DNA from: Larix kaempferi
Taxonomy: Eukaryota > Streptophyta > Pinopsida > Pinales > Pinaceae
Direction: 5' to 3'
Assembly (NCBI GenBank): GCA_027924585.1
Contig: BSBM01001138.1
Coordinates: 14,868,501-14,932,500 of the forward strand
Length of the DNA stretch: 64,000 bases
The translations under genes and the position numbers were made by a program. Below the pieces are notes generated by a model, which did not search any database, had not been told where the DNA came from, and saw nothing but the letters and a program-made list of their open reading frames with translations. This document shows positions 34,721 to 47,290 of this stretch, piece by piece. Positions within the stretch are counted from its first letter, which is position 1. Each line of letters opens with the position of its first letter.

Positions 34721-35689
34721 GATAGCTCTAATATTAGCATGGAAGTCTGGATTAAACTAAGTTCTTGTTCTCGTTTCTCACTAATAATGCTGAGTGTAAT
34801 CATCAAATCTCTAAAGATACTGATACTGGACATTTCATCCTTCTCTCACCATCCAAGACATTCAAATAGGGTAGGTCTTAAAAACAAGTTTAAAACGAAA
34901 ATTGCCATGTTGTAATAGCCTGCACATTGCAGTTTCAGTTAAGTACTTTTTTTTAATACAGTCACACCATGCCTTTGGATTGGTCTACAAATATGTATGT
35001 CAGTTTCATAACGTTGGTAGTATAATTTTTTTCACTGCAAGCAGCATACTGAAATGGTTCACAATCATGCCTTTAGCTTGGTCAACAAATACGTATGTTA
35101 GTGTGTTGTCACATTAGTAGTTTATATCAACCCCAGTACATGTTTGAGCTAGGTAGTCTCTGGTTAGTTCAATTGCACAAGTTTGCGTCTTATGGTATAC
35201 GCTCCCCACCTATATAGTGCATTGTGTGTTTCAAGCTTTAGCAACATGGCCCTGTCACAGGAGGTTGGGCTAAGGGATAGATAAAGATGTCTATTGACTT
35301 CTATTTTCTCCAATTTCACAAACAGTTAATTTACAAACCGAAAATTAGAAGAAAATTTTAAAAAAGTACATTTCTACTTCTATTAGCTAGACTGGAGCAT
35401 GCACCAGCCTCAAACATTCCATAGTGCAATATGGAAGAATCTCTAACATATGGAAGAATCTTGTTGTTTCTTTTCTATTTATCCAGAAGTGGTTGGCCCG
35501 ACGTGTGGTAGATGGTCATAGAGGTCTTTGTGGGTAGGATCCTTTCATAAGTGGTGAAGGTTTTTACAAGCTTTTGGAGCCCCTAACTACATTTCTTAAG
35601 AGAACATGTAAAATATTCCTATATTAAGTTTCCAATATTGTTGGTAATTCACATGCTTTTTCTAACTAGCTTCAGGCAACTGATCTAGT
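34721..35689. other. No gene recognised
   Basis: AT-rich. A short near-duplication (GCCTTTGGATTGGTCTACAA at 34971 and GCCTTTAGCTTGGTCAACAA at 35071) is visible; nothing else. Confidence 0.5.
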
Positions 35690-36850
35690 ATTAGTGGTGA
35701 ACTGGCCACAAAATGGTCACACTATACTCTTGGAATTCACCATTGTGGAATTATTCTTAAAGAAAAATAAGACTCATTGGTCTGGCCTTGGGATCACTCT
35801 TCAAGAGAGGTTACCTCTAAGATGGCATATGAAGCCGAATTCCATCTTTCCCCATTCAACACATGTTGGTGGCATCACAACCTGTGGAAGTGGCACTAGC
35901 CATTTAAGATTAAAATTTTCACTTGGCTTGTTCTAGAGGATAAGATCCTCACTTGGGAAAACTACTTGAAGAGAGGGGGCGTCAGGTATGGGGTATGTCT
36001 CTTATGCAAAAATCAGATGAATCCACTCTACACTTATTCATGCATTATGAATTCACCTATACAATATGGGATGAATTAAGGGATCTATTAAAAATAATAT
36101 GGAACTGGGCTTCTGCGTCAATTATTACTAGTCTAAGCTCATGGAAATATTCCATACCCTTGCATAGGACTCTGTTGGTCTTTGTTTTATGGCATATATG
36201 GACACACTAAAACAAGGTGTTATTTGAAAACATGGTACTAAACTATAAACGAGTTATTTTTTCCATTGTGAGAACCTATAAAGAGTGGAAAGGGTCCTCA
36301 AAATCTATGAAGAATCATTCCCTTATCACCCCTGTTTTGAATCAACATTATTCTTTGGGGTTTTTCGATGGAGCCTCTCAGAAGGGTCACTGATTAGGTG
36401 GGGTTGGTGATAAATTGCATTTAGAAAAGGGGCACTCGGTCAGTTTTTGGATTGAATGTGGAAGTAATATAAACACTAGTGCTAAGCTATTAGCACTTTG
36501 GATTCTCTTGTTCTTAGCAAATGAGAGAAACATTCCTACTTTGCATGTTGTGGGGGACTCCAAAGTCATCATTCATTGGGAAAACAAAATTTGCAATATT
36601 CAAGTTGCACTGTTGGACTGGTGGATGCTTAGAATTCGTGCCTTACAAGAGTCTTTTGTGAACATTTCGTTTAGGCACATATAAAAGATTTCAACAGGGT
36701 AGTGGATAGGTTGTGAAAGAAGGCCCTCTCTTTCCCCGAGGGAATTTTATATACAGAGCATTCTCTCCATGGATCAAAACCTATCCTTTCATCATTTCAA
36801 CTATTATTATTTTCTTTACAGTTTTGAGATACTTTAACAGAGCAGGCAGT
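35690..36850 (+). pseudogene. LINE-type non-LTR element tail: zf-RVT and RNase H
   Basis: The zinc-binding region that follows plant LINE reverse transcriptases is readable across frame changes: LKIKIFTWLV-like text near 35910-35935, ILTWENYLKRGG (35948-35982), LLCKNQMNP, then HLFMHYEFTYTIWDEL (36030-36080). An RNase H of the RVT_3 type follows: FFDGASQKG (36360-36390), SAKLLALWILLFLANERNI, LHVVGDSKVIIHWENK and LLDWWMLRIRALQESF, ending in a stop at 36682. The RT domain itself is not recognisable upstream, so this is a heavily decayed 3' portion. Confidence 0.75.
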
Positions 36851-37735
36851 ATGTTATTTATACTTTATGTTATGGATATGTTTTCACAGATATTTACATA
36901 ATTTGGTACATATTATGTTCTCTCTTTGATATTTGATCCTTGATGTACCTAATGTAAATTCTATATAATTTGATTTATTTATATGAATAGGAGTATGGTT
37001 TTTATGGGGTTGTGAAAAAAGAGTGTTATAGCACACAAAAACTATCCATTAAACTTTACTTATATTAAAAAATTGAAAAAAAAAACATTTCACTAAATCC
37101 AAAAAACAAAAATCCCCAAGTCTGGTGGGCACCAAATTTGGTCAAAATTGCCTCCCCTGTCATCTTCATGTAAGAAGAGAGCAGGTAACTCAATCTGGAA
37201 CTGAGATACAAACTGCAAGAACGTCTCAGTTCAGCTAAGCTAAATTTCACCTCCGACCCAGTCTCGGTCTGGATCTATTAGTTGGGATGCTACCGAAGAT
37301 GCCATGTATGGATCAACTTAATTTTGATCTCGAGCCACATCTTCATCTAATCGGCTATCTCGCTTGTGAAAGGATCGGTGGCGAAATCGTCCTCATCACA
37401 GTCATCTCCGATGCCTGAGTTCATGGTTGTTGCATAATTGTTGCTCGCAAAGATCACAACCATTGAAGGATTGGGCTTGGGAGGAGTTGGGAAGATTCAG
37501 AAGCTGGGCTATGCTCCAATGGTCCTAGAACAGAAACAGACACAAAGTTTCAAGAGGTATCAAGCAACATGTTAAGAAAAATAAGGTGAGTGTTTGAATC
37601 ATTGAAATTGTATTCATAGCCCAATACTCTTCGAAGAATTCATTTATTGAATTGATGTGAAATAAAAGTTTCAGTAGGAAATACCTAAACCCTAAACCCT
37701 AAAAAACAAGGGGTTTGTTTCCTATATAACAAGGC
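36851..37735. other. No gene recognised; short telomere-like motif
   Basis: Contains two to three CCCTAAA units at 37685-37702. Such telo-boxes are common near plant 5' gene ends, and this one lies about 35 bases before the PPR remnant. Confidence 0.5.
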
Positions 37736-39475
37736 ATGAGCAGGGCATCTGGAATGGGAATACTAGGTATTGAACAAGGGAATTCCATGATTGCAACTTA
37801 TTCACAGAATGGGTATTTTCAGGAGGCATTGGAGGTTTTTCGGCAAATGCAAGAAACAGGTATGCATCCAAGCTTTGTTACATTTTCCTATGTTTTGTCC
37901 ACGTGTGCCAACTTGGTAGCTCTGGAACAAGGCAAGGAGATCCATGGATACATAATTAGAAGTGGAGTCCCGTGCAATGCTTTTATGGGTAATGCCCTCA
38001 TAGATATGTATGCCAAATGTGGGTATGTGATGGATGCACGCCAATTGTTTGACAAAATGGATGAAAGAAATGTGGTTTCTTGGAATGCTATTGTGGGTGG
38101 ATATGCACTGAATGGGTATAGCGATGAGGCCTTGCAACTCTTTCAGAAAATGCCTAAGAGGAATTTGGTCTCGTGGAATGTAATTATTGTAGGGTTTGTG
38201 CAAAGTGGGTGTGTTGATTATGCCCTGAAGCTCTTTTGGGAAATGCCTGAGCAAAACATTGTATCGTGGAATGCAATGTTAGTAGGATTTGTGCAGAATG
38301 GTTGCAGCGATGATGCCCTGATACTCTTTCAACAAATGCAATAGAGAGGTGTAAAGGAATATTATGTTACCGTTGACAGTGTTCTTCCAACATGTGTCGA
38401 CTTGACATCCTTACAACATGGCAAGGAGGTCCATGAAGATGTTGTTAGGTACGGAGCTCAATTCAATATCTGTGTGAGGAATGCCATTGTAGATATGTAT
38501 GCCAAATGTGGAAACATACAATATGCACGTAAGGTGTTTGATGAAACCCCTTTCCCAAATGTAATTTCCTGGACTGCATTGATTGTAGGATATGCCATGC
38601 ATGGCTATGGAAAGGAGGCCCTCCAAATCTTCGAAAAAATGTTGTATTCTGATTCAAAACCAAACTCGGTCACCTTCATTAGTGTTTTGTCTACATGTTG
38701 TCATGCAAGCCTAGTGTATGATGGCTAGAAATACTTTCATAATATGAGTAAAGACTATTAGATCATCCCTTCATTGAAACACTATAGCTGCATGGTGGAT
38801 CTTCTTGGCCGTGTTGGGCATCTTAATGAGGCAGAATAATTTATCAACAAAATGCCAATAACGCCTGATGTTGATGTGTGGGAATCCTTGCTTGGTGCCT
38901 GCATAAACCATAATCATATAGAGATAGGAGAACGTGTGGAAGAGCATCTTTTTGAATTGGATCCTAAAACCTTTGCGCATTATGTACAATTATCAAATAT
39001 TTATGCAGAAGCTGGCATGTGGGATGATGTACAAAATGTAAGAAAAAGAATGAAAACTAGAGGGATAAATAAGATACCTGGATGCAGCTAGATTGAGGTC
39101 AATAATAAGGTGTTTGCATTCCTCACTGGAGACAAATCGTTCTCAGAAATGAAGGAAATTTATGCAAACATGAACACGATCTCTGGGCTCTGGGCAGATG
39201 AAGGCAGAGTATGTGCCTGATAGAAATTTGTGTTGCATAATATAGAGGAGGAACAAAAAGAAAATTTTATCTAAGGGAGAAGTAGTTGGTTGTTATATTT
39301 GCACTTATGAAAGCATTATTTGCAGCACCAATCTAAATTATCAAGAAATTTTGATTGCGGAGTAACTGCCCCTCTATCACCAAGTTAATCTTGAAGATTG
39401 TTGCTTAAGATATTGTTGATGGGGATATAACTGTTTCCATATTTTCAGATCAGGGAGTGGTCCTCTTACCATTAT
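37736..39475 (+). pseudogene. PPR protein pseudogene, PLS class with E and DYW remnants
   Basis: Pentatricopeptide repeat proteins bind organellar RNA. Tandem ~35-residue PLS motifs are obvious: NSMIATYSQNGYFQEALEVF, NALIDMYAKCG (twice, the second as NAIVDMYAKCG), WNAIVGGYALNGYSDEALQL, WTALIVGYAMHGYGKEALQIF. The E region follows (VWESLLGACINHNHIEIGE, YVQLSNIYAEAGMWDDV, RGINKIPGCS). Stops interrupt a constant frame at 38342 (TAG), 38726 (TAG), 38759 (TAG), 38837-38839 (TAA) and 39089 (TAG); there is no frameshift over ~1.4 kb. From 39190 to 39475 the DYW-domain text is still recognisable in broken frames. The N-terminus is missing. Confidence 0.9.
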
Positions 39476-41389
39476 TGTTGACACTAACTGAAGCAATCTA
39501 TAAACAAAAGTATTTCTAACAAGAAGTTTAAAAACTCTGAAGCTTGCATTTCAATTTTTTAGAATGTTTCTAGGGATTGTTTTTATCTCCTATGAAGTAC
39601 AGTGTTTCATCATGTCTTTTTTTCCCTAGACTAAATGGATCATAACTTGAACCAATGCCATAGCTCAATTTTTTCATATCTAGTTCTTTGCAATGTTAGA
39701 TATTGAGCTTTTGCCATCATATTGTTGTGTGTTGCATGCTTCTCTATCTAACTACATTCAATGTCCTTCAAGATATAGTATCTTGGTGAGCCATTTTCTT
39801 CATGGTTTTATGGATTGTTTTGCCATACTTTATGGGATGGTGATTCTGGTCTTATAGCATCAAATAACTTAAGTTATAATTGATTAACGCTTCCCACTTT
39901 AGCTTCTAAGAGTTAATAATTTAAATTTTATTGTTGTTCTAGTGTGCTTGCCTCTCTATAAAATGGTTAAAATTTTAAGAAACTTTTGAAGAGGAGCCTA
40001 GAGATGAGTATCATCGCTAAGCCTTTTAAGTATAAAAGATCACTTGATGTGATTGTTATATTTTGTTACTATCATCATATAACTTTATGGTCGTCAACGA
40101 GTGTGCTTATTTGAATGATTTTATTACATTTATTGTTAGATAAATAAAAAAACATAATACATTATTTGAGGTTCTTTATAAAAGCAGACTAATTCCAGAG
40201 TAATAGCATGGATGTTTCTTGTAACTACAACTTTACACAAGCACAATAAAGAAGGAACTATAGGGTAAGTAGCATCCAAAGAAGTTTTGACCCCCATAAT
40301 TTTGACAAAATTGTGTCTCGAGCAAGTTTCCATATAGATTATCAAAATTTGATCATCTGAAATTGATGGTAAGGATTATGGAAATATGCTTCCTTGCAAA
40401 CTTGTATATTTCCCATTATAAAATGGCCTTTGGGTCAATTTCAGAGTCAACCCTATCTCCCTATATGTGAAATTATTAATTTTGTGGAGGTTAAATTAGT
40501 GTCAACTTGTAGTTTCTTAATGTATCCTATAGCTAATCTAAGGAAGGATGTAAGAGGGCAGACTTTAGATATACATAATTTCACTTGCACTTAATCGATT
40601 TGCTTGAATGCAACAATACAAACATTCTTGATAAAATTTTACCAGTCTTATTTAACTTTAAGAAGCAACCATTAATTTATGTTTTTGTTCTGAATAAATA
40701 CATCATTAAAACATCAAGTCTAGTTTCCAATCTTTTTTTATTTTCTGCAAGTAATAAGGGAAAGGTTTATATATTCTAATACTATTCCTTTGGATAAAAT
40801 GGGCCAAATATGGAATTTTCTTTGTGGGGAGCTATGAACCCGATGCCACATTAACGTAGTACAAGGTACATTTTCTTTGCCTAATTGCTCAGGGTTTGAA
40901 CATAGGTCTCATCCATGAGAACCCATGACCTTTATTGCACGCACATATATTATGGAGACATCTGCTTGTCTTGTAACTCCACCTCAAGTGAAGTACGTTG
41001 GTTTATGTTTTTAATCTAATCAACTCATAAATTTATGTGTGATTTATCTATAAATTACAATAACAAAATTCTCTGTTCTTTGCAGTTTTCTGCTAAATGA
41101 CAAGCGTGTGGAGAAAAGAAGTATTGTCTCAATGCTTTGTAAGCTGATGGTTGTTATAGTGTGATTCAAAATTGCTGCAGGATATAATTTTTTGGCATCA
41201 GTGGTGAAAAAGGGTGTTCTAATCCATTATTTTCCAAGCATTACTAATATGAACTGCTATATTAGTTGTGTGTCATTTCTAGATTATAGCATATTCAAAT
41301 TGTAGTTTTAATTAGTCCTTGAAATATGATTGTGTTAGTTTCCTGTAGGTGCATAATCTAGTTACTATGTGCTAGAAAGTTCTGAAGAA
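39476..41389. other. No gene recognised
   Basis: AT-rich sequence without an identifiable coding region. It may contain intron or upstream parts of the pseudogene that becomes recognisable at 41390. Confidence 0.45.
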
Positions 41390-43225
41390 ATGGAATTAGA
41401 AACCATGGAATATTCTTCAACTCGATCTGAGGTAGGTTTGATAAATACTTCCGAGATTACATTGAACAGTGACTCTATTGTTCCCAAGGACTTCTCTGGT
41501 GCATGATCTGATGTTCCTAGTGTAGTTGGAAATTCAAAGGTTTCTTATTTGGATCATATTAGAAACCTTGGAAAATCTAATGGGGATGAAGCCATAATAG
41601 ATTCCAATGGGGAGAATTCATGTGCAAGTCAGAATGGAGGTTGGTCTATTGTATTTTTTTAATTATATTTTTAATTTTTAAATTGAAAGATACATGCTAA
41701 GATTATGTGCAATTAATATGTTGCTAAGATTATGTGCAATTACTATATTGCATTGTGATAGACTCCCAGAATGGTTACTAATGTCAAATTGCAATGTTGG
41801 TTTGATATCCAGTGGATGGCCTAGTATCTCCAGTTATGGTTGGAAGTAATGATTACCCCCAAGGCCATTTCCAACAACCCATGATTCCTTTTTGGTAAGG
41901 CTAGGCTCCATAGCACATGCAAGGTTTTCAATATCATGGTGTTGGTCAAGGACACACATTGCAATCATGGGTTTCCAATGCAAGGTGTCCCATATTATCA
42001 GAGTAATCCTCCAAATCCTCCTTTTTACCAGGGGATATATCCTTAAGGAGGTTTAGTTGTGCCTTCACCCCATTTATCATCACAATGGCCATGATACGCA
42101 GAAGATGCTAGATTTGGCATAACCCAAAGGGAAGAACCACATTCTAATATATATGCAAACATAAAATGTAGTGCCATGTATGAGAGGAACGGCAATGTAA
42201 AACCAAAAAATTCATAAAACAGGAAGTATGAAATCTATCTCGAGATCACTGGACCTTGCAGAGCCAGACATTCAGTCTGATCTATAGAAAGAAGATATAT
42301 CAGAGCGAGAATAACACAAACATATTCAAAGAAGGTACACATCACCTTGTAGAAGATCCCATTCTCCATGGATAAAGTTTCAGAATGGGCAATCAGGAAA
42401 CAAGCACTCTAGCATGGTGGTTATTTGTAATATAAACTACATCACATCAAAAAGGCATGATCGAACAAGTAAAGAGGAAATTTTAGAAGAGTCCAACTCA
42501 GAGGCAGATAGTAATGTTGAATATGACTTGAAGAAGAAAGATAAACATGTGCACTTACATGTTCAAGAAGTGATTGGTCTTTTTGAGAAGAAGAACAAAG
42601 AAACTGAGGAATATTCAAAGAAAAAGGAACGTTGTATGCATTTCGTTGATAGTTGGAATGTGGGGGGTAATGAAGGGAAGAGTGCAAGAAATTATCCAAG
42701 CATAGATGTTGGTGGAAGAGATGTTGATAGTGAAAATTCGATCATTTTCTAGAAATTTTTGTTAAGAGACAACGAATCCTCTCAAAATAATCTTGAGAAT
42801 GACCATAATGGAGAGGCACATATGGTAGAACAGGTTGGCCACCAAAAGGATGCAACGGAAGAAACATGATTGTTAAAGAGATGATCTAGGTTTGAAATAT
42901 TGGACAACCACAACAGTCTCTCTTGATTAAGAGTTGGGCTCTCAGAAAAAAGAACGTTGGATGGAAAAAGCTTCATTAGTTTTATCTGTATGGAACACAT
43001 GAGATGTTTTATTGGATAGTATGCCATTGGCTGAGAGTGAAGAAACCTCTGTTCAAAAAATGTCAACAACATATGATGATTTCATTATTTCAGGTGAAGC
43101 AGGGCAGATGACTATACATAGTGCAGATTTATACCCTTTTGCTGGAGATAAGGTTCAACATATGATCAACTGGAAAATTAGTGGTTATTTGCACATGGCG
43201 AAGAGTAATGGAAGAATGTTAGGAG

Positions 43226-43610
43226 ATGATTCTTTCATGGTTTCTACAAAATCAATGTTAAAAGATTAAGCAAGTAATGAGTGGAGGATAGTTATGAACA
43301 TTGATTTTGAGCTCCCATCAACATAGCAGGTAGAAACTTCTTCCAATGGCATACATAAGAGTCAATTGGAGGTTATATATAGATATGAACCTTCTAAGTT
43401 TTACATGTTTCCGGAACGTAGTCTTGAAGGGAATTTTATATCCACCTAGAGAAGAGTAATGGGAGAAGTTTAGAATATGATAATTTCATTGTTTCTACAA
43501 CATCCATGTTACAAGATTGAGAAAGTAATGAGTGGAGGCAAATTATGAACATTGATTCTGATCTCCCATCAAGAGAGCAGGAAGAAACTTCTTCCAACAG
43601 TATATGGGAG
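43226..43610. repeat. Internal 250-bp direct duplication in the CIP7-like pseudogene
   Basis: AATGAGTGGAGG occurs at 43276 and 43526, with matching surroundings (TTCTACAA, ATCCATGTT / ATCAATGTT, ATTATGAACATTGATTYTG, GAAACTTCTTCCAA). The two copies are 250 bp apart. Confidence 0.7.
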
Positions 43611-44160
43611 AGTCTAACCTTGGTGTAGCAGCTACTAGCTTTCAAAAGGTAGCAAAGAATATTGGTGTTCATGTTGTTCAGAGAGGGAAAGAAACTAACC
43701 TATCCACTGGTTTTGGAAATGTCAAGTCAAAGGGAAATACATTAGTTGATGCTTCAAAGAAACATAATCACTAAATTGTATTAAAAGAATATGGTGAACC
43801 AAATAGTCTTAAATCTATTAGACCAGAAGTTTCAGATGGAAAAAAGGAGCCATAAAACGCTATCATTTCAAATAATGAATCGGAAAAGAAATTGGGAGTT
43901 GGTTCTCGTACTATTCCTATCCATGCTCTAGATTCAATGGATGCTCATGATGTACCTTCCCAAAATCCATCTGATCCAATGTCAGACTCTTTCCATATCA
44001 AGGAGTATGAAGCAATGCCCATTTGAGCCTTTGATAAATTAGTTGAGGATTATGAAATTAACAAGGTATCTGAAAGTGCAGTGGTTCCTTTAGCTATGCA
44101 TGGCTCTTCTAATTTTGCAAAATCTAACGCACTAGAATATGAAGGAAATGTCTTGCAACC

Positions 44161-44789
44161 TGTTAGATTTTGAGCATAAATTCAATAGATCTAGGATCTT
44201 AACTGAAAGAACAACATGTACAGCATATCAAGCATAAGAGACAAGAGACACAAAACATTTCACCGGGGAAAACCAAGAAGGTGAAAAACCCCGCAAATTC
44301 CTTAGAGATAGAATAAGCATCAATACAAGGATCACCATGATCAAACCCAAGAGATAGATTTCTTCAGTAGCATGCTCCTCCTCCACTTTTGCACACCCTT
44401 CTCTTCTCTCACTAATGTGAAGTAAGTGAATGAGACAATGTTTGAAATGAGAGAGTCACACTCTCTATTTATACACTAACTTGACTTGACCTTTACTCAA
44501 CTAGGTCAGCTCGAACTTAACCACTTAACATAATGTTGATTGGGCCGACCCCTACTAGGGTGGTCTAATAACCCTTTGACCCACATGACTCATACAGGGT
44601 CGACCCCATCAAGGTGGTCTAATAACCCATCAAGTATAAGTTACAACACTTACAATATAACTTGAGACACATGCAAGTACAACTGATGACACTTGCAATC
44701 GGAGGAATAATACATCTCTGTTGGGGATACAATAAAGTACAATTACAATATACCAGTGAATATATTCTGAAGTTACAAAGACATCAACA
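44161..44789 (-). repeat. 3' LTR of copia element 2
   Basis: TGTTAGATTTTGAGC ... GACATCAACA in plus orientation. U3 carries two GGGTTATTAGACCACC-type modules (inverted here, GGTGGTCTAATAACCC). Several percent diverged from the other LTR by eye. Confidence 0.93.
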
Positions 44790-45049
44790 CTCCCTCTTAA
44801 CTAGGAAGGTATTCTCTTGACACAAGTCATAAATACATATAAGCACAAGTCTTCAATTATGGAGCTAGATCATCAACACTGGATCATGGAGCATCATCAT
44901 CATCACTGCTACTGTACTCGACATCTTGATCATTGGTGCTATCTCATCATTCTTCTCTTCATAGGAAGTTCTACAGAGCCAGCCCTTTTTCATGTTGGTT
45001 GTAGGCCTAGCCTCCTCTAGGTCTTCATCATCTCTGGGAGCAAGCCATC

Positions 45050-45180
45050 AAGTAGGTACACCTCAGGACTGATTATACTACCTATGCAAAACTTGTAAGA
45101 TCTCCCAAGACTGATTACACTGCCTCTGCAAAACCTACAAGAGAATCTCAAGACTAATTATATGCCTCTGCAAAACCTGT
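45050..45180. repeat. Short tandem repeat in 3' UTR of copia element 2
   Basis: Three imperfect copies of a ~55-bp unit with GACTGATTACACTGCCTCTG and CAAAACCT. Confidence 0.7.
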
Positions 45181-45271
45181 GTACCCTACTGTCACATCAT
45201 CATCTTCAGATCACCTCATAGTCCACGGAGCACAACCCAGATGCACATCACATAGCACTTACATTCACCGG

Positions 45272-45705
45272 CATGGGAAGACACACTTCAACCATCCATG
45301 AAAGGCTCAGCACTTATATCTACACCATGGGAAGAAACACTTCAACCATGTGAGAATGGCATCGCACTTATATCCATAGCCATGGGAAGACACACTTCAA
45401 CCATGCTAGGAATGGCACAGCACTTATATCGCAGCCATGGGAAGACACACTTCAACCATGCTCAAATGGCACAGCACTTATATCGTAGCCATGGGAAGAC
45501 ACACTTCAACCATGCTCGAATGGCACAACACTTATATTGCATCCATGGGAAGACACACTTCAACCATGCTCGAATGGCATAGCTCTTACATCAATGACCA
45601 TGGGAAGACACACTTCAACCATGTCGTAATGGCCCCAGCCCTTATATCTACACCATGGGAGAACACACCTACCACCATGTGAGAATGGCTCATGTGCATC
45701 TGTGT
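45272..45705. repeat. Eight-copy 53-56-bp tandem repeat, copia element 2
   Basis: CATGGGAAGACACACTTCAA or close variants begin at 45272, 45325, 45381, 45436, 45490, 45544, 45599 and 45653. It lies between the RNase H stop and the polypurine tract, the same place as the unrelated repeats of element 1. ORFs reading MGRHTSTML or GKTHFNHA arise from it and are not genes. Confidence 0.95.
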
Positions 45706-45716
45706 CTCTAAACTCA

Positions 45717-47290
45717 TCACTTCCCCTTAGAGGGAATCTCGATCTGAAGTACACCAAGCCTCTCTCTGAAGTACTCAAACTTCACTCTCGCCAGTGGCTT
45801 GGTCAACACATCGGCTATCTGCTCATCTGTCGCAACATACAGGACCTTCACTGCTCCTCTCTACACCATATCCCTGATATAGTGATATTTGATCACAATG
45901 TGCTTCGACCTGTCATGGAACACTGGGTTCTTAGACAACTTCACACAACTCTGGTTGTCACAGAAGATACAGGCAGCATCCAATGGGAGATCAAATAAAT
46001 CAGACAGTAGCTTCCTAAGCCATACTGCCTCACAAGTAGCCAAACAAGCTGCAACATACTCTACTTCGGTTGTACTCAGTGCTGCACAGGACTGCTTCCT
46101 ACTAAACCAAGAGATCATAATGGATCCCATACTGAAGCAGCACCCTGAAGTGCTCTTCTAATCAATGGAACTACTTGCGCAATCCGAATCAACATAACCC
46201 TCCAGGTTAAACTTCTTATTCGTATCATACTTGAGCCCATAGTCAACTGTACCCTTCAGGTACCTCAGAATATGCTTTGCAGCTATCAGGTGAACATGTC
46301 TCGGATCTGTCAGATACTAGCTCAAGGTGTTCACCGCAAAGCAGATGTTTGGTCTCGTGTTCATCAGGTACATCAAGGACCCAATCATCTGACGATACAT
46401 CGTGACATCAACTAACTCAGATGAAGCATCACACAAAAGCTTCAGGTTCGATGCCATAGGTGTGGCCATGGCCTTGCAGTCCATCATCCTGAACTGCTTC
46501 AGTATCTCTACTGCATACTTCCCTTGTCCAAGGAAGATTCCATCTGCACTCTGCCACACCTCCATGCCTAGAAAGTAGTGCATCATCCCCAAGTCCTTCA
46601 ACTCGAACTCGGCAGCAAGCTTCCTCTTTGTGTCGGCAATCAATCTATCCTCACCTGTAACAAACAGGTCATCCACATACAATAGTAGTATCACTGGATT
46701 GCCTTCCTCAACCTTGTAGTAAAGGTTGGAATCCGCTTTACTCTAGGTAAAGCCCAAACTGGATAGAAATCTATCTATCATACCATACCAAGTCCTAGGA
46801 GCTTGCTTCAAGCCATACAAGTATTTCTTCAATCTGCACACATATGACTCCCTATCATGTGTCTCAGAATCAAGTGGCTGCTCCACATACACTTCTTCTT
46901 CGACTACACCATTCAATAAAGTTGTCTTGACATTCATCTGGTGTATCTTCCACTTCATCACTGCAGCCAAGGAAATTACTGATCTGATGGAAGTGTAACT
47001 GGATATAGGTGAAAAAAGTATCTTCATAATCTATCCCTCTTTCTAGAGGAAGCCACGAACCACAAACCTTGCTTTGTATTTCTCTATGCTACCATCTACA
47101 GCATGCTTGATCTTATACATCCACTTGGAAGTCACCACAGACTTCCCTTCTGGTCTCGGGACCACATCCCAGACATCATTCTTCATGATCGACCGATACT
47201 TCTCGATCATGGCATTCTTCCATTACTGCATCCTAGATCCTGGGAGCTTCAGATTCTTCAATATCTTCAATAGATAGTTTTCTTTGAACT
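45717..47290 (-). pseudogene. Reverse transcriptase and RNase H of copia element 2
   Basis: On the minus strand from about 47290: VVTSKWMYKIKHAVDGSIEKYKAR, then after stops WKIHQMNVKTTLLNGVVEEEVYVEQP, YVCRLKKYLYGLKQAPRTWY, the catalytic LLLYVDDLFVTG (46690-46650), LKDLGMMHYFLGMEV, MYRQMIGSLMYLMNTRPNICF. The RNase H part follows: STSGCCFSMGS, FSRKQSCAALSTTEVEYVAA, FCDNQSCVKLSKNP, and after a TAG at 45861 ADVLTKPLARVKFEYFRERL to the stop at 45717. Interrupting stops or gaps lie near 47035-47055, 46743, 46317 and 46160. The YVDD box is intact. Confidence 0.92.

Noticed and set aside
37685-37702. Interstitial telomere array
   Set aside because: Only two to three CCCTAAA units; telo-boxes of this size are common in plant DNA.
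45298-45682. Repeated-peptide ORFs (GKTHFNHA / MGRHTSTML)
   Set aside because: Products of the 53-56-bp tandem repeat inside the copia UTR; two overlapping frames are equally open.
45272-45705. CRISPR-like spacing (20-bp repeats 53-56 bp apart)
   Set aside because: The spacers are themselves similar, so this is a plain minisatellite in a plant retrotransposon.
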